The notes under the pieces were generated by a model. That model was not told the origin of the DNA, made no database searches, and worked only from the letters and a program-made list of their open reading frames with translations. Below are positions 1 to 7,467 of a DNA stretch of 64,000 nucleotides, piece by piece (positions within the stretch are counted from its first letter, which is position 1; each line of letters opens with the position of its first letter). The stretch is from positions 2,635,501 to 2,699,500 of the forward strand of contig NZ_CP014544.1 of NCBI RefSeq assembly GCF_001586255.1, in the 5' to 3' direction. This DNA is from Zhongshania aliphaticivorans (GTDB lineage: Bacteria > Pseudomonadota > Gammaproteobacteria > Pseudomonadales > Spongiibacteraceae). Position numbers and translations under genes: made by a program.

Positions 1-312
1 AGCAATATCGAAATCATTCCCGGCAAAAAAGTCACTCAGCACCTTGGTCTCGTTATGGGTAGCACGGTGAGAGCTAAACATGCGGGCAAAGACTTTATGG
101 CCGGACTAAAAAATATTTTTGGTGGCGAGTTGGGCGGCTATACCGAGCTATTGTCTGAGGCCCGCACCGAGGCCACCGAGCGCATGACCGAACAAGCCAA
201 GGCCATTGGCGGCAACGCGGTTATCAATGTGCGCTACTCCACCTCCTCAATTACCGCAGGCGCCTCCGAAATTTTGGCCTACGGCACTGCGGTTTTTCTT
301 GAGGACAAATAA
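1..312 (+). CDS. YbjQ/UPF0145 family protein, 5' end outside the window
   Basis: The frame is open from base 1, so the gene begins upstream; an internal ATG lies at 55. The visible protein has the YbjQ-family pattern: an I-P-G-K-K segment, then L-G-L-V-M-G-S-T-V, then a K-D-F-x-A-G-L-K-N-I-F-G-G-E stretch, and an A-x-A-I-G-G-N-A-V-I-N-V segment near the end. YbjQ proteins are small oligomeric proteins described as putative heavy-metal-binding; no enzymatic role is established. The stop overlaps the next start by one base (TAATG), so it is probably cotranscribed with the second YbjQ-like gene and the M48 protease. Confidence 0.85.
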   Translation, partial: SNIEIIPGKKVTQHLGLVMGSTVRAKHAGKDFMAGLKNIFGGELGGYTELLSEARTEATERMTEQAKAIGGNAVINVRYSTSSITAGASEILAYGTAVFLEDK

Positions 313-788
313 TGGAAGCCCTCTTTCAAATTGGTGTTTTCGCCCTTTTGCTTGGCCTTGGCTTTATCTTCGGTCGCCGCGCCGAAGCAAAACACTATAA
401 AAGCATCTTCGCCCGAGAAGACGCCCTACGCGGCGTAATTGTATCGACAGACCGCTTCCCGCCGGTTGAGTTTATGAACCACCACTCGGGCTTAGTCAGT
501 GGCAATGTGGTGATCTCAGTCGATTATTTCAAAGTCGTCTCCGCTGGCCTACGGGGCATTGTTGGCGGCCGTATACGCAGCTACGAGACCCTGCTCGACC
601 GCGCCCGCCGCGAGGCTTTACTACGTATGCAGGAGCAAGCACATGCCGCTGGTGCCGAGGCCATTATCAACACAAAGATCGAAACCAGCCGCATATCCGG
701 CAATGGCAATAAAGGCATCGCCTCGGTTGAAGTACTCGCCTATGGCACCGCATTAATCCCCCAACCCGCCAAAACGGGCTTAGGCTGA
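312..788 (+). CDS. Membrane-anchored YbjQ-like protein
   Basis: This 158-residue protein has a hydrophobic N-terminal segment (about residues 4-20), then a degenerate YbjQ domain (about 40-150) with a late A-E-A-I-I-N-T-K segment matching the preceding gene. It looks like a diverged, membrane-tethered paralogue. The first base of its ATG is the last base of the previous stop codon, and the M48 protease starts 2 bases after its stop, so all three form one tight operon. Function is unknown; a metal or envelope-stress role is only suggested by the family and the protease neighbour. Confidence 0.75.
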   Translation: MEALFQIGVFALLLGLGFIFGRRAEAKHYKSIFAREDALRGVIVSTDRFPPVEFMNHHSGLVSGNVVISVDYFKVVSAGLRGIVGGRIRSYETLLDRARREALLRMQEQAHAAGAEAIINTKIETSRISGNGNKGIASVEVLAYGTALIPQPAKTGLG

Positions 789-789
789 G

Positions 790-1638
790 ATGTCCTTTGC
801 CAAGCAAAATCCCAAAATTCCCGAGGGTATTAACACCTCGAGCGATAACCCCTTAAAGGAATTCACTATTCTGCTAGGCGGAATACTGCTCGTCATTTGC
901 GCCATTGCTGCCCTGCTGCTGATATTTTCACATCAATTGGCACCACACATTCCCTTTCGCTACGAACAAGCCTTAGTCAATAAGTTTAGCGAACTCACCA
1001 GCGACAATAACAGCACTGAACAGACGATGATCGACGCCGAGCTTGCGCTCCAAGAACTCGGCCATCAGCTCGCCGAGAATTCAGCGCTAGCACCCGACAT
1101 AGAACTGCATTTCCACCTACTCGATGAGCCCGATGTACCCAACGCCTTTGCCACCTTGGGCGGCCATATTTTTGTCACCACCGGTTTGCTGCGCGAAGTG
1201 CCTTCAGAAAATGCCCTGGCCATGGTGCTCGCTCATGAAATTGCCCACATCAAATTTCGCCACCCCGCCCAATCTATTAGTGGCGGCCTATTAGTGCAGT
1301 TATTCTTAAGCATCGTGACCGGCCAAAATGCCGTCGCGCTGCAAGGCACCGTGCAACAAGCGGGCATCATGACCGTGCTCGGCTTTAGCCGAAAAATGGA
1401 AACCGCCGCCGACCGCGCGGCCCTCGACACCTTAGAGCAGCACTACGGCCACTTGGCTGACGCCGAAGTCTTCTTTGAAAAGATTTTAGCCAAGCACCAA
1501 CAAGCCAGTTGGCAGGCAATATTCGCCAGCCACCCCGATATGCAGCAACGTATTGAACAGATTAAAAAGCGGACTCAAAAGTCTAAAACAGCAGCCACTA
1601 AGGCACTAGACCCAAGGCTCAGCTACGAAAATTTATAA
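790..1638 (+). CDS. M48-family membrane-anchored zinc metalloprotease
   Basis: The 282-residue protein has one transmembrane segment (about 25-48) followed by a peptidase M48 domain. The zinc motif H-E-I-A-H is at about 148-152 and the usual downstream K-x-E-x-x-A-D-x-x-A element follows (R-K-M-E-T-A-A-D-R-A-A). M48 enzymes of this Oma1/BepA type degrade misfolded or envelope proteins. It is the last gene of the YbjQ operon. Its 3' end overlaps the convergent MFS gene by 20 bases. A substrate cannot be inferred. Confidence 0.85.
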   Translation: MSFAKQNPKIPEGINTSSDNPLKEFTILLGGILLVICAIAALLLIFSHQLAPHIPFRYEQALVNKFSELTSDNNSTEQTMIDAELALQELGHQLAENSALAPDIELHFHLLDEPDVPNAFATLGGHIFVTTGLLREVPSENALAMVLAHEIAHIKFRHPAQSISGGLLVQLFLSIVTGQNAVALQGTVQQAGIMTVLGFSRKMETAADRAALDTLEQHYGHLADAEVFFEKILAKHQQASWQAIFASHPDMQQRIEQIKKRTQKSKTAATKALDPRLSYENL

Positions 1639-2827
1639 ACTCGCGGCAACAAGAGATCGCTTCCTTGTGATATAGCCCAAGAAAGCCAGCCCCAGCAACC
1701 GAAATACTGAGCGCCGTTTTTAACACCCCTTCCCACTGATAATTGAACAGAATCCAGCCAGCAGAAAACGCTGCAAGCGCCTGCGCGCTAATCACGCTAA
1801 ATTCATTCACGGCTTGCGCTTTAAAGCGTTCATCCCCTTCGTAGGTCTCAGGGAGTAAAGCGGTGGCGGTCATAAACAACAGGTTCCAGCCCAGCCCAAG
1901 CAGCACCAGCGCCCACCAGTAATGCATTACCTCCTGCCCACTAAAGGCCACCGCAATCACCGCCAAATAGCAGCTCAAACCAGCAACTATTAGACTCAAT
2001 CGCAGCCCCTTTTTAAGTAATTTCCCGGTAAGCAGTGAAGGCAAAAACATCGCAACAATATGCGACTGAATAACAATCGTTGCGTGATTAAAACTGTGGC
2101 CGCTCATTTCAACCATGCTGAGCGGCGTTGCGGTCATCACCAGCGTCATAACCGCATAGCCTGTGGCAGCAGTGCCCGCCGCCAAAATAAAGCTAGGTTG
2201 CTTAATAATACTCAGCAGTGAGCGCTCAGCCGACACCTTTTCGGCCTCAGCCACGCCCCGCTCTTCATAAATACACATAATAACGAAGGCAATTACCAGC
2301 AGGATTGCCAGCAACAAAAACGACCCTGCATAGCCCTGCGGCGAGGCGATAAGGTCGCGCCCCAAGGCGCCAAATTGCGGGCCAACAAAACCGCCCAGCA
2401 AACTCGCCAATAGCGCTAAGGTCAGGCCGTCTGCCTGTTGTTTTGGATTCTGCGCATTTTCAATAATGATAAAGCGGCCCTGCTGGGTAAACGCTAGATT
2501 AAAGCCAAAGCAGAGGGTGGCAAAAATAAACAATAAAAAATTCGCCTGCACCGTTGCTAGCAGCGCACAAAGCGCCCCGCAAAAGGCGATAAAGATACTG
2601 AGCAGAAAGCCGCTTTTGCGGCCAACTTTACGCATAATTATTGCCGCTGGAACCGTAGACACCGCCGTAGCAATAATAAAGCTCGCCATCGGCAAAGTTG
2701 CCAGTGAGGCGCTCGGCGCCAAACTGCTACCCAGCAAACCACTAACCAACACCATTAACGACGAGGTCGCCATACACAGGGAGCTAACAATCGCCATTAA
2801 GTAAATGTTTTTGGGTAGCTCAAACAT
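1619..2827 (-). CDS. Major facilitator superfamily transporter
   Basis: About 400 residues with roughly 12 hydrophobic segments and an MFS loop motif after the second helix (M-R-K-V-G-R-K-S-G), so an inner-membrane secondary carrier. The substrate cannot be read from sequence. The frame is open back to 3001, but residues there include an L-N-Q-V-Q-N-D-G string typical of a translated intergenic repeat, so I place the start at the ATG at 2827, where the protein becomes MFS-like (M-F-E-L-P-K). Its stop lies inside the 3' end of the convergent M48 gene. Confidence 0.8.
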   Translation of the reverse strand: MFELPKNIYLMAIVSSLCMATSSLMVLVSGLLGSSLAPSASLATLPMASFIIATAVSTVPAAIIMRKVGRKSGFLLSIFIAFCGALCALLATVQANFLLFIFATLCFGFNLAFTQQGRFIIIENAQNPKQQADGLTLALLASLLGGFVGPQFGALGRDLIASPQGYAGSFLLLAILLVIAFVIMCIYEERGVAEAEKVSAERSLLSIIKQPSFILAAGTAATGYAVMTLVMTATPLSMVEMSGHSFNHATIVIQSHIVAMFLPSLLTGKLLKKGLRLSLIVAGLSCYLAVIAVAFSGQEVMHYWWALVLLGLGWNLLFMTATALLPETYEGDERFKAQAVNEFSVISAQALAAFSAGWILFNYQWEGVLKTALSISVAGAGFLGLYHKEAISCCREFINFRS

Positions 2828-2939
2828 GCCGCGCGCCTTGATCGAAACCTTTAAGAGGAAATGAATAATATCGGCGATAAGCCCGTCCGTCTCTGGGTTT
2901 ATTAGGATTATTTGCCCATTAGCGCTATCGCTTGCCCCA

Positions 2940-3001
2940 CCGCACCCGTATTCCCAATAGCCGTCATTCTGCACTTGATTCAGAATCCAACACATCTGCA
3001 A
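2940..3001. repeat. Intergenic repeat of the GTCATTCTG...CAGAATCC type
   Basis: The stretch contains GTCATTCTGCACTTGATTCA followed by GAATCC, resembling the short imperfect-palindromic intergenic repeats common in many proteobacterial genomes. Translated in the MFS frame it gives L-N-Q-V-Q-N-D-G, which argues against the longer MFS start. No second copy was seen in the window, so the family assignment rests on recognition of the pattern. Confidence 0.4.
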
Positions 3002-3081
3002 AAAAGCCCGCTCATCTCACCAACTGAACCCCTCCGCCCCAAACCTGTCTGAATGCAGGTCCTATCGCGCAAGGGAATGGA

Positions 3082-4191
3082 ATGCATCAGTTACATAAAC
3101 ATCTGCTCGCCACGAGTTTAGCCTTAGCAGGCTCGGTATCTCTGGCAGTCTATAGTCCAGTGGCCAGCGCTGAAACCGACAGTAAAGCGCAGAGTACCAA
3201 CACATCTAAACACCGTTACAGCGACGCCCATCTACATATTGTTGATTTTTTCCAAGAGGGTGAGCCACTCTCTAAACTGATTACCGCCATGGACAAGGGC
3301 AAGATTGACCACGCGATGATTAGCGGTATTCCGCTGATGAAAAAATGGCATGAAGACGAGCCTAAGCGGCCCCGCTACTACGCTGGTGATGACGCGGGTA
3401 TGTATTGGTTTAGCGCCACCGACAGCTATGTTGCCGAGGCCTACCGCAAACTTCCTAAACAAGATCGCGAGCGCCTGCATCCGTTTTTATGTGGTTTTAA
3501 TCCCACCGACAAAAACGCCGATAAGCACCTGCGCCAAATGCTAGAGACCTACCCCGATGTTTGGCAGGGTATTGGCGAGGTATTAACCCGTCACGATGAT
3601 TTAACCGCCCTAACCCAAGACGATACGCCCCGCGCCAATAACGAGGCCATGTATCGAGTTTATCGTGTGGCGGCGGAGTTTATGCTGCCGGTGTTGCTGC
3701 ACAGCAACATTACCTCGAAGCGCGAGCGCAATCCACTGTATGTTGGCGAAATTGAAGACGCCTTGGCCGCCCACCCCGATGTGAATTTTATCTGGGCCCA
3801 CGCAGGCACCAGCGCCACATTACACCGCTACCAAGACAAGCTCGATTTCTTATTACCCGCGCTGAGCAAGCTACTTGCCGCCCACGACAATTTATATATC
3901 GATCTGTCATGGGCAGTGCTAACCCCCTATTTGCTCGACAAAAACCAAGAGGCGGCCGACGGCTGGGTGGCCTTAATCAATAAATACCCCAAGCGCTTTA
4001 TGATTGGCTCCGACGGCTTGGGTAGCTACGACAAAATCGCCGCGAACCTAAACGAATATGTACCGTTTTTAGACGCGCTAAACAAAGAAGCCGCCCAAGG
4101 AGTAGCGCGGAATAATTTTATCGCCCTGCTACCTAAAAAATCGGTTCGCAAAATATTGGCTAACGCCCACCAAGATACAGATTCACTTTAG
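3082..4191 (+). CDS. Exported amidohydrolase-2 family metal-dependent hydrolase
   Basis: The 369-residue protein begins with a Sec signal peptide (hydrophobic to about residue 28, likely cut after A-S-A). The mature part is a TIM-barrel amidohydrolase: H-L-H at the first strand (S-D-A-H-L-H), L-L-H-S-N mid-protein, W-A-H-A-G, and a late catalytic-type Asp in I-G-S-D-G. These fit the amidohydrolase-2 family, which hydrolyses or decarboxylates small cyclic or aromatic acids; the substrate is unknown. An AAGGGA ribosome site sits 5 bases before the ATG. Its 3' end overlaps the convergent methyltransferase by 32 bases. Confidence 0.8.
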   Translation: MHQLHKHLLATSLALAGSVSLAVYSPVASAETDSKAQSTNTSKHRYSDAHLHIVDFFQEGEPLSKLITAMDKGKIDHAMISGIPLMKKWHEDEPKRPRYYAGDDAGMYWFSATDSYVAEAYRKLPKQDRERLHPFLCGFNPTDKNADKHLRQMLETYPDVWQGIGEVLTRHDDLTALTQDDTPRANNEAMYRVYRVAAEFMLPVLLHSNITSKRERNPLYVGEIEDALAAHPDVNFIWAHAGTSATLHRYQDKLDFLLPALSKLLAAHDNLYIDLSWAVLTPYLLDKNQEAADGWVALINKYPKRFMIGSDGLGSYDKIAANLNEYVPFLDALNKEAAQGVARNNFIALLPKKSVRKILANAHQDTDSL

Positions 4192-4834
4192 AAAACTCGT
4201 CAGATTCCGCCAAATCCGGCACGGTGGTGGCGCGCTGATACGCCAACCAGCCGTAACCCTCAAACTGAAAATTCCGGACCCGCGAGTCGGCAATAAGCAC
4301 TTGGGGCGCCCGCGCTAGAAATGCCGGTAATAGCGGAAAATTGCTTTTATCGTATAAAACATCGGCCACCAAGATCAGATCGTATTGTTCACTGCTGGCA
4401 AAGAAATCATCGCTGTATTCTAGCTCCACGCCATTCAAATTGGCGTTGGCGCGACTGGCCAAAATAGCATCGGGGTCGAGGTCGCAGGCAATCACCGAGG
4501 CCGCGCCCGCCAATTTGGCGGCGATACCCGCCACTCCCGAGCCACTGCCAAAATCCAATATGCGCTTGCCCTGCACAAGGTGGGGATTATCAAATATATA
4601 ACGCGCCAGCACTTGGCCGCTGGCCCAGCAAAACACCCAATAGGCTGGGTAATTCATAATGCGCTGGGTTTGCTCGGGGCTCAGGTCTTGCTGGGGGTAA
4701 TCGGCACTGAGCAGCCACAACTTCATCTCTGGCACCTCGGGCAAAGCGGTGCTCGCCAGCAGCGCATTGGGGATGTATTCCTGTAATCGTAGCGCGAGGA
4801 TCTCGCAATCCGTCGCCGAAGATGCTTGCCGCAA
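4160..4834 (-). CDS. Class I SAM methyltransferase, EtfB-lysine methyltransferase-like
   Basis: The 224-residue protein has the SAM motif I string D-F-G-S-G-S-G-V-A-G at about 98, an acidic motif II (A-C-D-L-D-P) and a D-V-L-Y-D motif. An N-terminal P-A-Y-W-V-F-C-W-A-S-G segment is characteristic of the METTL20/EtfB protein-lysine methyltransferase group, which modifies the electron-transfer flavoprotein beta subunit. That role is inferred; no etfB gene is in the window. The likely start is a TTG at 4834 with an AAGGAA site 6 bases upstream. It diverges from the CULT-domain gene. Confidence 0.7.
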   Translation of the reverse strand: MRQASSATDCEILALRLQEYIPNALLASTALPEVPEMKLWLLSADYPQQDLSPEQTQRIMNYPAYWVFCWASGQVLARYIFDNPHLVQGKRILDFGSGSGVAGIAAKLAGAASVIACDLDPDAILASRANANLNGVELEYSDDFFASSEQYDLILVADVLYDKSNFPLLPAFLARAPQVLIADSRVRNFQFEGYGWLAYQRATTVPDLAESDEFSKVNLYLGGR

Positions 4835-4893
4835 AGCGCATTTCCTTCTATGTTAGAGGTGTGTGTGATGGCGATATTTTAGCGGAGTGTGCT

Positions 4894-5271
4894 ATGAGTG
4901 GCCTACCAATAAAGCAATTAGTTCACGATGTTCTGCTGCAGGTTTACGAGGCAGACCAACAGCAGCTGATTTACTGTCAGGACTGCCAGCGGCCGGTCAC
5001 CGCCGAGAATTATCGGGTACAGGTACAAGGCGAACACCAACATCATTTTGTAAATCCCGACGGCGTGGTATTTGAGCTAAGCTGCTTTCAGGCAGCGCCA
5101 GGCTTGATTATTGCCGGTAAAGCCACCGACCACTATTGCTGGTTTCAGGGCTTTGAATGGCAGTACGCCCACTGCGAGTACTGCACCACCCAGCTGGGCT
5201 GGTATTACGAGAACGCCTTGAGCGAATCCTTTTTTGCCTTGATCTCTGGCTATTTACGCGCCGGAAAATAG
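4894..5271 (+). CDS. Bacterial CULT-domain (cereblon-like) protein
   Basis: I place the start at ATG 4894 because GGAG lies 6 bases upstream; the frame extends to 4822 without a site. The 125-residue product carries two zinc-type C-x2-C pairs (C28/C31 and C94/C97) and three tryptophans at 83, 89 and 103 with Tyr105. The W-x5-W-x13-W-x-Y spacing matches my recollection of the aromatic cage of the single-domain bacterial CULT protein from Magnetospirillum. CULT domains bind uracil/glutarimide-type ligands; in animals the domain is the thalidomide-binding part of cereblon. Bacterial roles are unknown. It diverges from the methyltransferase and precedes rluA. Confidence 0.85.
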   Translation: MSGLPIKQLVHDVLLQVYEADQQQLIYCQDCQRPVTAENYRVQVQGEHQHHFVNPDGVVFELSCFQAAPGLIIAGKATDHYCWFQGFEWQYAHCEYCTTQLGWYYENALSESFFALISGYLRAGK

Positions 5272-5285
5272 CCAGCGTTTTCCGG
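5261..5285. other. Perfect inverted repeat over the CULT stop codon
   Basis: CCGGAAAA (5261-5268) and TTTTCCGG (5278-5285) form an 8-bp stem with a 9-base loop that contains the CULT stop codon. No T-run follows; instead a TATACT -10-like hexamer is at 5286-5291, just before the pseudouridine synthase gene. It may act as an mRNA 3' structure or as an operator at the rluA promoter. Confidence 0.5.
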
Positions 5286-5322
5286 TATACTGGCCGCCAA
5301 TTCTTTGCAACCAGCCAGTCTA

Positions 5323-6009
5323 ATGAGCGCCAGCCCAGAAAACCCCAATGCCGATTTTATTGTGCCCTACTGCGACGAGCCTATCGGCTATTTGCATTGC
5401 GACGATGACCTGCTCATTATCAACAAGCCCGCTGGCCTGCTATCGGTGCCTGGCCGCCACCCCGACAACAAAGACTGCTTAATTAGCCGTGTTGCCGAGG
5501 TCTACCCCGACGCCACGATTGTTCACCGCCTAGATATGTCCACCTCGGGCCTAATGATTATTGCGCTACATAAAGACAGCCACCGCGCCCTGAGCCGCTT
5601 ATTCCAAGACCGGAAAATCGAAAAAGAATACCAAGCCGTAGTCTACGGCGAGCTTGCCAGTATTGAGGGTTTTATCGACTTACCGCTGGCCTGCGACTGG
5701 CCCAATCGCCCCCGCCAAGAACTGAATTTTGATTACGGCAAAAAAGCCCAAACCCATTACCTGCGCCAAGGCGTTACCGACGACGGCCACAGCCAAATAC
5801 TGCTAACGCCAATTACCGGCCGCTCCCACCAATTGCGGGTACACACCGCCAGCATTGGCCACCCCATATTAGGCTGCGAGTTTTACGCCCACCCTGCCGC
5901 CAAGGCCGCCGCAGATCGGCTGTTACTGCACGCCTCGCGCCTGCGCTTTACGCACCCCTACACTGGCGAAATACTGGATATTCAGCACAGCGCCGAATTT
6001 ATCGATTAA
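5323..6009 (+). CDS. rluA: RluA-family pseudouridine synthase
   Basis: A 228-residue single-domain synthase without an S4 domain. The catalytic motif H-R-L-D-M-S-T-S-G-L has the invariant Asp, and the G-R-S-H-Q-L-R-V-H motif near the end is typical of the RluA family. The short length and the N-terminal D-D-D-L-L-I-I-N-K-P-A-G-L-L-S-V-P-G-R match RluA itself (23S rRNA U746 and tRNA U32). The ATG at 5323 is preferred over an upstream TTG at 5305, although neither has a clear ribosome site. A -10-like TATACT at 5286 suggests a short leader. Confidence 0.85.
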   Translation: MSASPENPNADFIVPYCDEPIGYLHCDDDLLIINKPAGLLSVPGRHPDNKDCLISRVAEVYPDATIVHRLDMSTSGLMIIALHKDSHRALSRLFQDRKIEKEYQAVVYGELASIEGFIDLPLACDWPNRPRQELNFDYGKKAQTHYLRQGVTDDGHSQILLTPITGRSHQLRVHTASIGHPILGCEFYAHPAAKAAADRLLLHASRLRFTHPYTGEILDIQHSAEFID

Positions 6010-6159
6010 AGCCTACAATGAGCGTTTTGCCGTGCTTATGGTAGAAATCAGGCAGGACACTTTATGGCATGGAAGTTTTCAAGCGCAAAAACTGGCAGGT
6101 ACCGGATAAAAACCGGACTTCGAAAGCCGAAGTGGATGGAGGTTGCTAGGTTTTTCTAC

Positions 6160-6236
6160 AGCCCCAGCGCCGCCAGCAGGCGCGTAAAAACAGGGGCCGA
6201 GGTATTTACGTCGTGCTGCCTGATCTTGTTAGCGCC
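6160..6236 (-). other. attC-like integron recombination site, left copy
   Basis: The right edge is CTTGTTAGCGCC (6225-6236), on the minus strand G-G-C-G-C-T-A-A-C-A-A-G as at the start of many attC sites. The left part CGCCGCCAGCAGGCGCG (6168-6184) matches the corresponding part of the site at 9951-10036 with one mismatch. The two sites are therefore paralogous. The outer GTTA-type end is degenerate here. No integrase gene is in the window. Confidence 0.45.
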
Positions 6237-6271
6237 TTGACGAATTTTGTATATTATGAAAATATACAAAA
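6227..6271 (+). promoter_or_regulatory. brnT promoter and palindromic operator
   Basis: A perfect 11-bp inverted repeat, TTTTGTATATT (6245-6255) and AATATACAAAA (6261-6271) with a 5-base centre, ends one base before the brnT ATG. A -35-like TTGTTA (6227-6232) and a -10 TATATT (6250-6255) are spaced 17 bp, so the palindrome overlaps the -10. BrnTA operons are autorepressed by BrnA, which makes this the likely operator. No ribosome site precedes the ATG. Confidence 0.6.
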
Positions 6272-6571
6272 ATGCTCAACTTAAACAAAATAACCGGCTT
6301 TGACTGGGATGCTGGAAACTCCAGAAAAAGCGAGGAAAAACATGGCGTTAGTCAGGCCGAAGCCGAGCAGGTGTTCTTTAACGATCCACTTCTGCTGTTG
6401 CTTGACGACAAGCATAGCCGAAAGGAAACTAGATACCACGCCTACGGTAAAACCAATGATGGCAGAAAGCTGCACATCACCTTTACCCTCAGGGAAACCG
6501 ACACGCGTATACGTGTAATTTCCGCCCGGGATATGCACCGGAAGGAGAAAATGATTTATGACAAAGCTTAA
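6272..6571 (+). CDS. brnT: BrnT-family ribonuclease toxin
   Basis: The 99-residue protein has the BrnT pattern: F-D-W-D near the start, a K-H-G-V motif at about 23-26, A-x-x-V-F-x-D-P, and a C-terminal R-I-R-V-I-S-A-R-D-M segment (usually R-I-I-S-A-R). BrnT is a RelE-fold type II toxin that cleaves RNA; BrnA neutralises it. The partner starts inside its 3' end (14-base overlap). It lies in the accessory island next to attC-like sites, a setting in which toxin-antitoxin pairs with their own promoters are common. Confidence 0.85.
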   Translation: MLNLNKITGFDWDAGNSRKSEEKHGVSQAEAEQVFFNDPLLLLLDDKHSRKETRYHAYGKTNDGRKLHITFTLRETDTRIRVISARDMHRKEKMIYDKA

Positions 6572-6827
6572 GAAAATACCGGACTTTAAATCAGAGCAGA
6601 AAGAACGCGAGTTTTGGGAAAACCATGACTCAAGCGAATACTTGGATTTGAGCAAAGCTAAGCGAGCGATCCTTCCAAACCTGAAGCCCTCAACGAAAAC
6701 CATTTCTTTGCGGCTACCCGAAGGCTTACTGGATAGCATCAAGGTTGAGGCCAATAAAAGGGACATGCCGTATCAATCTCTCATCAAGGCTTGGCTCGCC
6801 AAAGAAGTTCAAGAAAACCGCCGGTAA
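6558..6827 (+). CDS. brnA: BrnA-type ribbon-helix-helix antitoxin
   Basis: The 89-residue protein has an acidic, tryptophan-containing N-terminal part (F-W-E-N-H-D-S-S-E-Y, about 21-30) that in this family contacts the toxin. A C-terminal ribbon-helix-helix segment (about 53-85: T-I-S-L-R-L-P-E-G-L-L, then P-Y-Q-S-L-I-K-A-W-L) would bind DNA. GGAG lies 10 bases before the ATG at 6558, inside brnT. It should repress from the palindrome at 6245-6271. Confidence 0.8.
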   Translation: MTKLKKIPDFKSEQKEREFWENHDSSEYLDLSKAKRAILPNLKPSTKTISLRLPEGLLDSIKVEANKRDMPYQSLIKAWLAKEVQENRR

Positions 6828-6833
6828 CGATTT

Positions 6834-7143
6834 GCGCTAACGAGGCCGTAGGAACCCCCTGAAATTGATGATTTTTGAAATTTTGCGCTTCCGGCCATTT
6901 CCCCTGCCCTCATAAATGGATGCTAACGGAGGCACTTCTAGTCGACTGTTAGCAATCCCGACAACATCAACATCCATTTTATTTAACTTTTTCGATTTCG
7001 GCGCTCATATCGCTTTATTTTTTTCTTCGGCACGAATTAAGGGTTTCCCTAAAACCTCAGCGCCGCCATAAAAGGCCGACTGGAGCGCAACGTAAGGAGG
7101 TCCAGCGGAACGAAGTGGAACAATTTTGGATGGTCTTGTTATG
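6834..7143 (+). other. Degenerate cassette-boundary region after brnTA
   Basis: Just after brnA, GCGCTAACGAGGCCG (6835-6849) resembles the GGCGCTAACAAGGCC end of the site at 9951-10036. A complementary GGTCTTGTTATG lies at 7132-7143, and a palindromic GCTAAC...GTTAGC pair lies between, at about 6924-6956. The 300-bp span is too long for one ordinary attC, so this may be fused or damaged sites. No gene was recognised here. Confidence 0.3.
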
Positions 7144-7161
7144 AAAACACTACATATAGCG

Positions 7162-7233
7162 ATATACACACATTATCAACAGCTTATACACAGAAAAAGC
7201 ACAATATATTGTGCTTGATTAAAACTATACACA
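7162..7233 (+). other. Cluster of DnaA-box-like 9-mers with a palindrome
   Basis: ATATACACA (7162), TTATCAACA (7173) and TTATACACA (7184) start exactly 11 bp apart on the same strand. The third fits the DnaA consensus TTATNCACA; the others differ by one base. CTATACACA follows at 7225. Between them is a perfect 20-bp palindrome (7197-7216; half-site AAGCACAATA). The arrangement resembles an origin or DnaA-titration site and lies in AT-rich noncoding sequence. Confidence 0.5.
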
Positions 7234-7288
7234 ACTGTACTCTTAACCAGTGGTTTAATTTTGAAATTCTAACGCCAAAATTGAAAAA

Positions 7289-7312
7289 CCCCCAAAGGCA
7301 AGCCTTTGGGGG
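7289..7312 (-). terminator. Intrinsic terminator-like hairpin (leftward)
   Basis: CCCCCAAAGG (7289-7298) pairs with CCTTTGGGGG (7303-7312) around a 4-base loop. On the minus strand the stem is followed directly by TTTTTCAATTTT, the usual intrinsic-terminator layout. It would stop leftward transcription such as that coming out of the IS66 element. Confidence 0.65.
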
Positions 7313-7436
7313 CTATAAAACCTCCGACCAGAGAGATTTAGGTGGCTAGTGTATGTTTCACGACACTCTAGCGCAAGAATTCTGAAGTTATTTGCCGCAC
7401 AACTTTCAATTAACTTTTAGAGATTTATATTATGAG

Positions 7437-7444
7437 CCTTAAAC
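7437..7444. repeat. IS66 target-site duplication, left copy
   Basis: CCTTAAAC lies immediately outside the left terminal inverted repeat and recurs exactly at 9758-9765. IS66-family transposition makes 8-bp duplications. Confidence 0.9.
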
Positions 7445-7467
7445 GTAAGCGCTCAATTAACCACGCC

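Noticed and set aside
2828-3001. N-terminal extension of the MFS gene
   Set aside because: It translates an intergenic repeat-like sequence and lacks the first transmembrane pattern; the ATG at 2827 fits MFS better.
6281-6766. 161-codon ORF antisense to brnTA
   Set aside because: brnT and brnA are recognisable families on the plus strand, with overlap and operator; the antisense frame has no family pattern.
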